Below are positions 1 to 9,159 of a stretch of 23,572 bases of DNA, piece after piece. Source of the DNA: Gnetum montanum (lineage: Eukaryota > Streptophyta > Gnetopsida > Gnetales > Gnetaceae); the NCBI GenBank assembly GCA_015680685.1, contig MNCI01020410.1:796-24367 (forward strand). Direction: 5' to 3'. Below the pieces are notes generated by a model. The model was not told the DNA's origin. It ran no database searches and was given only the letters and a program-made list of their open reading frames with translations. The position numbers and the translations under genes are program-made. Numbering within the stretch: position 1 is the first letter of the stretch; each line of letters begins with the position of its first letter.

Positions 1-507
1 GATTCCTTAACTAGCCGTACACATTGGACTACCACTGGGATTACCAAGCGCAGATCCTGGAATACGCTACTGGGTTACCAAGCAGTCACAATGCTCGTAG
101 TTAAGTCGTACTCATGCGTTGCGACGAGCAGCCGATTCCTTGATTAGCCGTACACATCCATAGATGCTCATAATCAAGTCATACTCGTACGCACTAGGAA
201 AGAAATAAATAACAATTAAATAAAACCATGTACTACAAGGTTTATCCAATAAAGTTCGTCTTTATTACCGTACACAACTTGTGTTCAGGTTACAAAGTTG
301 CTCGAATAAAGAGCCGTTCACTCTAGGAATCCTACTGCGGGCACATAGGAAAAATTCTAACTCTGAAGTGTTCAAACTGCCAGAGCTTCACTACTTCTAG
401 CCAGGATTGGGATATGAAGGGAGTGCCACCTCTTATTTATAGATATGGTGGCGGACCGCGATATCGCGTACACGATATCGCGGCACTATGCATGTCGCGT
501 CTCATCA
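1..507 (-). mobile_element. Family L LTR, partial (copy M)
   Basis: This is a long terminal repeat read on the minus strand. Its U3 start is TGATGAGACG at 507 and it runs off the left window edge. It aligns along its length with the LTR at 21444-22299 and, inverted, with the LTR at 1094-1897. Shared blocks include the TATA region, the poly-CGATATCG U3 and the CTGGGATTACC motifs of U5. Orientation comes from the TATA box (434-441) and from the coding remnant that precedes the U3 start in the other copies. It is probably the 5' LTR of a minus-strand element, because the sequence at 508 onward belongs to a related element in the opposite orientation. The U5 part holds an internal duplication: 1-24 matches 134-157, and 90-118 matches 162-190. 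Confidence 0.82.
434..507 (-). promoter_or_regulatory. LTR U3 with TATA box and CGATATCG palindromes
   Basis: TATAAATA lies at 434-441 (minus). The only U3 sequence between it and the LTR start is about 66 bp. It contains two CGATATCG palindromes, at about 459-466 and 473-480, separated by a short CGTACA-type spacer. The block is CpG-rich inside an AT-rich window. The likely role is the core promoter plus upstream elements of the retrotransposon; that role is inferred from position only. Confidence 0.6.
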
Positions 508-1093
508 CTACCAAAGGCTCACTCTTCGTCATGGGGGCCTTGACCCAATTTTTTTTTATTTTCTCCTAACCCCTACACCCTCGGTAGTTACCAATATTAT
601 ATCTCCAGAATCTACAATCAGCCATACCACAACTCAGCCAATGGACCTTTCATTGAAGCAAGGTATCAACTGCATTGTGATTCATTTACCCTTGCTAATG
701 TAAGACTGTGTTGTGTGTGTAGATGGAAATCATACAACAATGGATTGGATCTAGAGGGAACACTTGGAATGGATCTGTGTTGAAGCAGTTATGCAAGGAA
801 CAAGATTGATGGCATGCTTACGAATGGACAATGAAAGGTGCAATCTTGGCATTGGCAACAACAGACTTCTTCTCTCTTCTCTCTTCTCTCTCAACTACCA
901 AATAAGGCCTGATGTCAAATGTATAAAGTGTTCACTCTTGTTGTCATGAACACTAGTTTTATCATGTTCTGTAATGACGATCCATTCACATGTTAGCCCA
1001 TTCACCATTAGTTCCATTCAAGTCAATAATCCCATACCTTCCCAATATTTTGTAAGGAACTCGAGAATGAGTTTTTATTCAGTCATGGGGGTA
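508..1093 (+). mobile_element. Family L internal 3' region (copy P)
   Basis: This region lies immediately upstream of the plus-strand LTR at 1094 and aligns in inverted orientation with 22300-22890, so it is the 3' internal part of a plus-strand family L element. Homology begins at 508, exactly where the opposite-strand LTR of copy M ends, as expected for a nested insertion. It carries short open stretches but no recognisable enzyme domain. It has a pyrimidine microsatellite (about 866-896) and ends with a conserved reading KEL-ENEF-FSHGGMM that runs into the LTR. The GGGGGTA just before 1094 is the candidate polypurine tract. It may be the non-coding or degenerate end of a Ty3/gypsy-like polyprotein; superfamily assignment is weak. 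Confidence 0.7.
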
Positions 1094-1897
1094 TGATGGG
1101 ATGCGATATCGCATACGCGATATTGCATCCTTCCTTGCAATATCGTGTACACGATATCGCAGCCTATCGCCAGTTCTATAAATAAGAGGTGGCTCTCCCT
1201 TGTTTCTCCATCTAGATTTAGACCTTAGCCAAACTCTTGCCATTTTTCCATTCCAGAGTTAGAATAATTTCCATGTGCCTGCAGTAGGAGTCCCAAAGTG
1301 AATGGATCTTTATTCAAGCAATTCTGTACCTGAGCATATAATTGTGTACGACAATAAAGACAAACTTTTGGATAAACCTTGTAACATATGGATTAAGATA
1401 AATAGGAATTTAATCATTGTTAAATGTTTAAATTCTTTATTAAGGACTTAATCTCTCTCAACCCTCAACTCTCATAGTTAAGTGCATTCAGTACAACTGC
1501 TTCGAGCATGTGTGTTACGCTTAGTAATCCCAGTAACGAATAGCATTTGGTAATCCCAGCAACGTTGCATTGGTTCAGGGTGTGAAACAGCAAGTGGGAA
1601 CATATATTGATGCTAGGATGATTAAAGCTTAGTTAGTTAAAGTTAGTTACTTAGTCTCTTCACCCTTTCCTCTCTTAGCTTAGGCGATAAAAACATAAAA
1701 GATATAAAAATCACATGCCTCAAGCTTACTTAACCATACAACCATGACAAATACAAGTGAGCTTGGGAGGACAATGATTGATTAACCTTAGGTGTTCCAT
1801 AAGGCGTGTAGGCACTTAGTCTGTGGAGTTCGACCAGATTGCACGTGTAACGCTCATATTCATATGGTTGAGTGTAGGGGTACCTCACCACTCATCA
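1094..1897 (+). mobile_element. Family L 3' LTR (copy P)
   Basis: An 804-bp LTR, TGATGGG at the start and CACTCATCA at the end, matching in inverted orientation the LTRs at 1-507 and 21444-22299. It has a short U3 (1094-1176), a TATA box, an R-U5 region with repeated GGTAATCCCAG motifs (about 1528-1563), and an end block GGTACCTCACCACTCATCA. Only the 3' LTR of this element is visible; its 5' half has been removed or separated by copy M. The flanking five bases after it are AAAAT. No intact gene is associated with it. Confidence 0.85.
1100..1184 (+). promoter_or_regulatory. U3 palindrome array and TATA box
   Basis: Four CGATATCG-type cores (two with one base changed) lie between 1102 and 1161, followed by TATAAATA at 1177-1184. 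The same TATA context, TATAAATAAGAGGTG, recurs in the LTRs at 434 and 22176. The array probably acts as promoter-proximal binding sites or as a structured segment; this is inferred. Confidence 0.55.
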
Positions 1898-2229
1898 AAA
1901 ATACATTAACTCATCCCTGAAAACCCACTGGGACTTCACATATAATGTCTAAATCATAAGTGTATGATCATACCTACTAGCTCTAGGTGGGGTGTAACAC
2001 TAGCTCATCCTTCTTCTCCATCTAAGTTACAACTATTCATGCTTCCTACACCTACATCATTCATAAGAATACTCACATGGACATAAAAGGAAGCAATGTC
2101 AAATAACAAAGGGAAGGAAAAAGAATAATCAACAAAACAACATATTCAAAATAATAAGAAGGTCACTTTCCAAGTTGCACTAGGCACAACTCTTCCTACT
2201 TCTATCACTGCTCTTATAGTAGAATCAAT
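1898..2229. other. Unassigned flank
   Basis: AT-rich sequence following the LTR. I see no coding signal, repeat partner or structured RNA. It may be the host sequence, or an older element, into which copy P inserted. Confidence 0.4.
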
Positions 2230-2545
2230 ACCTCCATCACCAACCACCAAGAATGTAGGTCTTAGGGGCAAAGCATTGTCTCAAATCACAATGGTGATGA
2301 AATTGAATGGAACGAATCTCTCTCTCTCTCTTCAATCTTATATTAACTTCTAAGGAGCATCATTTGATGCTAGAGGAGCTTCTTAAATCCATCATAATAT
2401 CGGTAGATCAAACTCATGCTCAAGCAATCTCATCTATGCTCAATGCTCTATGGTATGAGGTTAACTCTTTGGTCTTCAAAGTGGAGGACATCAAGCCCTA
2501 TCCTAAGTTGTATATCAAGTTCTCTATTATATTTAACAATCATCT
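2230..2545 (+). pseudogene. Possible copia-type gag remnant
   Basis: The plus strand reads ITMVMKLNGTNLSLSLQS near 2285-2335, then shifts frame at a CT microsatellite (about 2318-2332). It continues for about 75 residues, including LLKS, AISSMLNALWYEV and a C-terminal KLYIKFS. A K-L-x-G-x-N-Y/L-x-x-W-type start followed by a leucine-rich helical stretch resembles the gag (UBN2/Retrotran_gag_2-like) region of plant Ty1/copia elements, with the usual tryptophan lost. No zinc knuckle, protease or integrase follows. The resemblance is short and could be chance. Confidence 0.3.
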
Positions 2546-2561
2546 CTTAATTTAAAACAAC

Positions 2562-2850
2562 ATAAAAATATGATACACTTACAAGATTTTATCTTGAAGA
2601 AACACCCTTTCTAGTAGAATCATTAATGTATGAGATTGATGTCTTATCACAATGCATAGGATAAAAAAAATCAATCACTAGTAAACTAACATTTTTAGGA
2701 AATAACATAAGAATTTTATGCAATTACAAGAGATTTTCTTGAAGTAACATCCTTATTGGTAGAAATATTAAAATATGAGATTGATGTCTTATTAGAATAC
2801 ATAGGCTAGAAAAGATCATAGTTACTAATGTTTAGCCATTTTGAAAAACC
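2562..2850. repeat. Two-unit tandem duplication, about 145-bp period
   Basis: Two diverged copies lie head to tail. Shared blocks include ACAAGA-TTTT-TCTTGAAG, CATCCTTA/CACCCTTT-TAGTAGAA and TATGAGATTGATGTCTTA. The last block sits at about 2629 and 2774, which gives a 145-bp period. No coding function is apparent. Confidence 0.6.
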
Positions 2851-3954
2851 ACACACTGAAAATCCCCTAGGTTAGTCATAGTTTACTTTTGAACACATTT
2901 ATTTGATCATCTACTAATATTTTTTTACATCCAAACCTATTTAATAAATAAAAATGAACCTTAATTATTTACTTTTTGCATATTTCTAAAAGACTTGTTT
3001 ACAATTTGTGAAGCAAACGTAAAAATTTTGATGCATGGCTCTACCTACTTCTCTTTTTTGGCATGTGCAAGTTTATCCTTATTTTCCATTCCAACTTTTG
3101 TTCTTCTCTTATCTACTTTCTTTTTTTCAATTAAGAAAGGACAAGCATTAAACACATGTCTTCATAATGAAAAAAATTATAAAAATGGTGAAAAGTGTAA
3201 TATCTAATTAGTTAAAAGTAATTTCTCACATCTACTTGCAACACAAGTTTTTGTTTACAATTCAATAAAGTACTTTCTTCATAAATCATATAAAATAAAA
3301 ATAAATGTTATATGTTTTATCTGTCTAAGAAGCCTAACAATTTATTGCTCAACACCCTCAAAAATCAAAGGAATACTAAAAAGCTTCACAAAACAAGAAA
3401 ACTTATAGTGCTTTTCAAAATTGACATTCAAATCTAGAGTTCACTTGGAAAAAATCAACCTAATGTGCTTATGCATAAAAGACATAACATTTAGGGCATA
3501 CTATACCATTAAAGCATTTTCTAATTTAGCAAGTAAAAAGAAATGAGAGAAATACCTAGAATGAATAACTTCAATATTATGCTTTTATAGGACATAATTT
3601 AGTTACAGTGTGAAGCTCCAACTACAAGGTAGATAACCTAATATTTTAACAAAAACATACCATGATGTGAGATCAAAAACAGCAAACTCGCACACCTCAT
3701 CACAAGAATAAAATTTCCAATTGTTTAGTAATAATATGCATATCAATATTTTGAAAAACATATACAACCTAAGCATTAATCAAAGAAGCTTGGATTGGTT
3801 CAGAATCCCCCATTAGAAGAAGAAATATTACAAACAACTAATTCTTCACAAATGTTTCTTAAAATTTGGTCATTAGTAAATTACCAATATCTTCATCATC
3901 AAAACCCTCAACTACAAAAACTCTCAATGAATTTCTCCACCATAAATCATCTAA
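2851..3954. other. AT-rich stretch without recognisable gene
   Basis: Short open frames occur (for example about 70 codons at 2995-3207), but none has a recognisable domain or coding-like composition. I see no repeat partner elsewhere in the window. Confidence 0.4.
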
Positions 3955-4230
3955 AATTGGGGCTACATAATGGTAAAAAATAAAAATCAATTAATTAATA
4001 AGACTATCATATACTAGAACATTGAGCCCTAGAACATAATGGTAAAAAATAAAAATCAATTAAAAAATAAAAATTGAGCCCTAGAACATGTTTTTTATGC
4101 TTCATATACTAGATCACTTTTATTAAAAATTAATATTTGATGAAGTAAGATGAAGGGACATGCCCTTTCAAAAAATAAAATAGAAGTATTTGATAGGGGA
4201 TGTAATGAATAATAACCTCAAACACTTATG
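3955..4230 (+). repeat. Copia-like LTR fragment
   Basis: Aligns in the same orientation with 14447-14655. Shared blocks include ACA-AATGGTA-AAAATAAAAAT, CATGTTTTTTATGCTTCATATA and AGAAGTATTTGATGG/AGGG. The partner begins with TGTTG after a purine-rich tract, a typical Ty1/copia 3' LTR junction, so this copy is a truncated LTR of the same family. Within it, a block of about 70 bp (3967-4036) is partly duplicated at 4037-4089, probably by slippage in A-rich sequence. Confidence 0.5.
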
Positions 4231-4907
4231 AATAATAACAAAGGACTACCTTCAAGCATGGACATCATGTTTTTCTAGTGACATAAGGATTTGAAAACTC
4301 TAAGTCATCTCTTGGTGGTTTGTTGATCTTAAGGGTTTCTTACGGAATTATTGCAACAGAAATTATTTTAGTGAGGAATGATGTGAAGATGGAAAATACT
4401 AATGTCTCTCACACTATAGAGACTATGAAGAATTCTAAAAATTTTAATTTTATTTCACTTAATCATTTATATGAATCCCTATCAAAAGTTACTTCATGAT
4501 ACATATTTCTATAGATTATTGGATTTATTCACCCCAAATAAGGATTTTACACTAATGATTCAGGCTATCCATGAATGCTATGGAATTAATATTTTGCATG
4601 CACATTATTTTTTAGAATCTTTTATGCTTATCAAACTACCCAATTTTGAAATGGTTGAGAAATCATTAGATCTTAAATTTTTTATTAGTCATTGTAATAC
4701 TTCTATTTCTCAAGAATTAAAAGTGGGTTTTGATTTGTATTCTTTTGATTACTTTAAAATTATTTGTTGGATTAAATTAGAAAATCTTCCTCTTATTTTT
4801 CAAAGTGTCAAAAGGCAGCATTGCCACAACCTAAAGACAAAGTCAAAAACAATACTAGATGGTGTGGAGTGCAAATGTTATTTTGTAGAGATTAATCTAT
4901 GGCAAGG

Positions 4908-5808
4908 TGATGAGTGGCGAAGGTACCCCTATGCTCAACCATACAAATCACAAAGTGTTCATGCACGATCCAGTCAAATTCCATGAACTTTATAGTTTCC
5001 AATGCACTAAACTTCTAGGAAGTAAACCTTACCTTAACATTGTTCATTGTCTTCCCAATTATACTTGTGATGTATATGATATGATTAAGTATAATTGAGG
5101 TATATGATTTTTATTGTTTTAGGTTTTTTGATTTTGTGGTGCTAAAATATAAAGGTAAGATGATTTACTACTACTGAGATCTAATGAATTAACTTATGTC
5201 TAACTAATCCTAACATAAGCATTTAGTCCCACTTGCTGTACATGTCCTAAACCCATGTACCTACTGCTGGGATCACCAAGTACTATGCTATTGGACGAAC
5301 CAAGTAATAACACTATTGGGGTTACCAAGCAAATACATGTTACGCACAAAGCAGTCGTATTTATGTATTTAATCTATTTAACTTATCTCACTTAATTAGC
5401 TTAATTATTGAAAAATATTAAATAACTAACTAACAATATTAAATGCATAAATGAAACATTTAATCTATTCAGAATGCTACAAGGTGTATCACAAAGTTCA
5501 TCTTTATTGCTCCACACATTATTGTGCTCAAGTACAATAGTACTCAAATAACAATCTATCCACTCAATGACTCATGTTGTGGGCACTCAAGAAAAATATT
5601 CTAACTTTTGAATGAATAAACTACAAGAGCTCTACTACTACTCGGAAAACTAGATGCCATAAATGTGGCTAGTAAGCATGTATTTATAGGTTAAGGTAGA
5701 CCCTTGTGTCAACAGGGTTGTGTTGAAGCAACATACGACGTCAACGGGGCCTTGTCAACAAAGCCTAGTCGATGAGGCCTAGCCAATGCAAAAAACCACA
5801 TTTCATCA
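4908..5808 (-). mobile_element. Solo LTR of family L, inserted in LINE A ORF1
   Basis: A 901-bp LTR in minus orientation. It starts TGATGAAATG at 5808 and ends in the family signature complementary to TGATGAGTGGCGAAGGTACC at 4908. The flanking pentamers are CAAGG (4903-4907) and CAAAG (5809-5813), a 5-bp target duplication with one mismatch. No internal region is present, so it is a solo LTR left by LTR-LTR recombination. R-U5 aligns well with 16250-17009 and with 21444-22170. The TATA box is at 5681-5688 (minus). Its U3 differs from the other copies: the CGATATCG arrays are absent and GTCAAC-type repeats occupy the position. Confidence 0.85.
5700..5790 (-). repeat. U3 minisatellite of the solo LTR
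   Basis: Plus-strand units resembling GTCAACRRGGCCT recur about five times: at 5708, 5741, 5755 and 5768 (as GTCGATGAGGCCT), and a decayed unit at 5781. They lie upstream (minus sense) of the TATA box, where the other family L LTRs carry CGATATCG palindromes. Confidence 0.5.
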
Positions 5809-6339
5809 CAAAGGAAGAGAAAATAATATGTAGAGTTCAATAATTAGTGTTATACCAAGAAAATTACATACAATAACTGGTAAGGATGTTGTAGCTAGCA
5901 TTATTGTGAAGGTCATGTTAGTAGAATATGTCTTATTCTCAATAAAAAAAGTTATTCATGAGCAAGAAAAACAATAATTTCTAGGAAAGGCAAATAATGG
6001 TAGTTTTCAGCAGTCACAAATGAAATCTTCTTTTACAAGTTCTCAATTTTTTACTAATTCTTTTAATTCTAAAGATGTTAGTAAACTCTTGATATTTAAA
6101 GAGATTCCTCTTTAGAAAAAAAAATTTTAGTAGGGACTACTAATGTAAATACCAATACAAATGAATTTTACTCAATGCAACACAAAAAGAAAATGCCTAT
6201 ACATACAACTTTCAATTTAATAACTCCAAAGGTTTCCCGTCTCTCTACTTCTACTATTGTTCTAAATATTTTTGTTATTAGACAATGCTTTTTCACTTAT
6301 TAGTAACATGTATTGTGAGATAAATGCTGAGCTTGAAAA

Positions 6340-6372
6340 ATGAAGGATGGGGGCCTCCTCCCCCACATCTCA
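6340..6372 (+). other. G/C-rich inverted repeat before LINE A ORF2
   Basis: GATGGGGG (6346-6353) and CCCCCACATC (6360-6369) can pair with a small bulge and a six-base loop, and lie a few bases upstream of the ORF2 ATG at 6373. It is a strong local contrast in AT-rich DNA. It could be a structural element of the ORF1-ORF2 spacer or simply a coding remnant. Confidence 0.35.
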
Positions 6373-7764
6373 ATGTTAGTTTTATCATGGAATTTTTGAG
6401 GTCTTTCTAATAGGTCTTCACTAAAGGGAGTATCTTTCAAACATGAATTTCTCTCCAAATTTTCTTTGCATGCAAAAAATTAAGATTTGAGTGCATGATA
6501 TTAGTTTTTTTGGTAAATGCATTTTAAAAAACTACATTGTTTTTTTTTTGTTGCTCATGAAGTTAATCAAGGAGGTGTTGCTATAATTAGACTAGAAGAG
6601 GTTTGAATTCTAGTTTTAACAACATTGGAAGAGTTATTTGGATTACTTTTCATAGTGAAAAAGGTGGCTTTAGACTTTATAATATTTATGCACCTAATAA
6701 TTTAAAAGATTAATTAGAGGTTAGGTAATATCTTTTGTCTCTCCTTAAAGTTCCTTGGATTATTATAAGTGATTTGAATATGGTTGAAAGTCATTTATAT
6801 AAACTTAGTAATCTTCCTCCTGATATGTCTTCTTAGGGAAAAAAAGATTGATGCAATTTTAAAGAAAAATATTTTTTTAATGTTAACTCTTTTTTCCTAT
6901 CTCATTCAAGTGAGAAGCATTATACTTAGTATAATTATCAACAAGGAAATAATAGAATTTATTATTGAATTCATAGATTTTACACTTCTAATGTTTTCTT
7001 TTAAAAGTCTATAAGAAATGTAGAAGTGCATACAAATGCTACTTTCTCATACCATTGTCCTATTAGCATATTTTTCTCTGTAATTAATTTTTCATCCTTT
7101 TAAGAGCATGAGATTTTTCATATGAATGCTAATATATTTACAAGAACCAATGGGAAAAGTATTTTAAAATATTTATGGAATGTAGAAAAAAAGCCTACTA
7201 GTAATAATAGTTAAATTGATTGGTGGTAGTGAACTACTTATAGAGTTAGAAATTATTGTAGATGATTTGGAAAGCAATTTGCTAAGTGTAAGCATCAAGT
7301 TGAAGAATATCTTGTAGAATCTATAAAGCAAATACAAATTCTTTGAGGCCAAGAGCCCTTTTATTTTGAAACTCAAAAAGTCTTAGCTAAAGCTCATTAT
7401 GCTGAAAAATGTTGGGATGCTTTTGAAGCTAAAAGTATTTTCACTCAAAGTCACATGGATTGGCTAAAAATTGAAGATGAATCACTTTATATAAATGATT
7501 CCACTATTAAGGATCCTTAGACTATTAATAGTTTTTTAGCAAATCATTTTTCTTCTATTTTTTCTTTTGAAGATTTTCATAATGAATTCTTCTAGGCCTT
7601 TAGTACACATATTTCTCATCTTATAATAAAAGTGCATCAAATTATTCTTGAAGTAGAAATTATAGTGGAAAAAATTAAAGCAACAACATTTACTTTAACA
7701 TATGGTTAACCTCCAAGTTTCAATGATTTTCCAATTGATTTTTTTCAGAAACATTATGATATCA
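6373..7764 (+). pseudogene. LINE A ORF2, endonuclease half
   Basis: The region begins MLVLSWNF at 6373, the usual LINE endonuclease opening, with a TGA where an arginine codon is expected. Further on it reads GGFRLYNIYAPNN, then PWIIISDLNMVE at 6753-6788. The canonical GDFN catalytic motif is therefore SDLN here. Next come YNYQQGNNRIYY with H-RFYTSNVFF (about 6920-6996) and FSYHCPIS (about 7045), the counterpart of SDHCPI. The stretch 7350-7500 reads FYFETQKVLAKAHYAEKCWDAFEAKSIFTQS-type linker sequence. The half ends IDFFQKHYDI just before LINE B. The enzyme would nick target DNA to prime reverse transcription. Numerous stops and altered catalytic residues make it dead. Confidence 0.8.
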
Positions 7765-7929
7765 AATTTGAGAAGTGTTGGGCATTCCCCATAAGCAATG
7801 TATAGTAATGAGCAAGGGCTTGCCAAGGCATCCTTCAGAAATGACATGCAACATCATCACCCAGATGTTATGAAAAGTATATAAGGGCTTCCACATCAGG
7901 GATGAGTGTGGGTAAAATAAAAATTTTGG

Positions 7930-8640
7930 ATGGCAACCTGGAACATTGGCACTCTTAATAAAAAAAAAAGCTCTAAAATTACCAACACCATGAAAAGACA
8001 AAAATCTACATTACCTACCTTTAAGAAATAAGATTGAAATGAGAAAAAGCTAAAGATTTAGACTAGGGTAAAAAATTCTTCAACTCAGGAAAAGAAAATC
8101 ATTGAAATGGAGTGGGCATCATCATTGATTAGTTTGTCAAAAATAAAGTGGAACAAGTATATCACCATAGATATCAAATTATGGGCATCAAACTTGTGCT
8201 TAGAAATGAGATCATTAACATCATCAACATATATGCTCTATAAATTGACCTATAAAATTCAATTAAGTAGGATTTTAGAGATCTTATGAAGTGCTTCAAG
8301 AAATTTAGCATCAAGAAAGCATATTCATTAGAGGAGATTTTAATGATCACACTGAATCTATGAAAATGGGATATGACAAGTTCTAGGAGGATCAAGATTA
8401 ATATTTACTACTATAATTTTCAAGTGCCTATGACCTTGCAATTATAAATACTTAATTCAAGAAGAGGATAGAACATTTAATTAAATACAAGAGTGGTATG
8501 GATAAAACACAAATTGATTATTTCTTATTACATAAAAAAACCTGGGATATATGAAAAGACTACAAAGTTATACCTGGAGAGTTCTTTGTAACTCAGCATC
8601 GACTAATGGTCATGGATTTAGCTATATAAACCTTTAAACA
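7930..8640 (+). pseudogene. LINE B AP-endonuclease domain
   Basis: Opens ATWNIGTL at 7933, the typical RTE endonuclease start. The catalytic GDFN is intact at 8333-8344, within IFIRGDFNDHTESM. Then GMDKTQIDYFLLHKK (about 8495-8540) and YKVIPGEFFVTQHRLMVMDL (about 8561-8622) carry the H-R-L-x-V-M-D form of the terminal histidine motif found in RTE elements. Several frames must be joined and stops are frequent. Because the key residues remain, it looks less decayed than LINE A's domain. It would nick DNA in target-primed reverse transcription, but cannot be translated as it stands. Confidence 0.75.
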
Positions 8641-9159
8641 TAGCATTAGAAAGGGACTAAATACATAAAATGGTGGAATTTGAAAGAAGTTAACACCATC
8701 TTATTCAAAGAATAATTACTTCATGAAGGAACTTGGAATTGGGGTACTTTTACAAATTTAATTAAGGATCAAATGAAAAATTGCATTCAGAAAATTAGCA
8801 AGAACATTTTGAAAAAAAAAAACAAAAAGAAAAAATACATCATAAAGGAGACATGGTGGTGGAGTGATGAAGTACAATACACTATCTAAAATAATAAAAA
8901 ATTCTTTAAGAAATGGCAGGAAAACATTAGCTAAAAAAATAGGTTGATATACCAAATGGTAAAGAAGGAGGCAACCGTAGCAATAGAAATAAAAAACAAA
9001 AAATGTACGGATATTGATCATGTCAAATACATCAAGGAAGAAAATAAAATAATTTTGGTTAAAGACAATGAAATATTGGATAACTAGAAAAGTTATTTTC
9101 AAGAATTATTAAATGAAGACTAAGAGAGGACATGCAAAAGTAATTCCCTAAGATAAAGA

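Larger units (their letters stand above)
4471..6117 (+). pseudogene. LINE A ORF1 remnant (gag-like), split by a solo LTR
   Basis: The first part (4471-4907) reads as about 145 residues with AHYFLESFMLIKLPNFEMV, then FFISHCNTS, and ends KIICWIKLENLPLIF. This resembles the DUF4283-type nucleic-acid-binding domain of plant LINE ORF1, where a V/L-x-x-P-xx-P-L-x-F segment closes the domain. It enters the inserted LTR at 4908. After the LTR, 5814-6117 gives further open stretches (for example VVASIIVKVMLVEYVLFSIKKVIHEQ), which I take as the ORF1 C-terminal half. No zinc knuckle is visible. The start methionine is uncertain: an upstream ATG at 4389 opens another frame. ORF1 normally coats LINE RNA; this copy is broken. 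Confidence 0.55.

Noticed and set aside
451-483. CGATATCG arrays as a CRISPR-like or origin (iteron) array
   Set aside because: Units are short, unevenly spaced and confined to LTR U3; there are no spacers or replication genes, and the context is eukaryotic.
488-703. A small protein gene of 71 codons
   Set aside because: It begins inside the minus-strand LTR and crosses the 507/508 insertion junction, so it is chimeric.
4471-4986. A 171-codon intact protein gene
   Set aside because: The last 26 codons are LTR sequence inserted at 4908; the rest is a LINE ORF1 remnant.
8758-9102. A 114-codon minus-strand membrane protein
   Set aside because: It is the antisense of A-rich LINE B coding sequence; the Phe/Ile/Leu richness is composition, not a domain.
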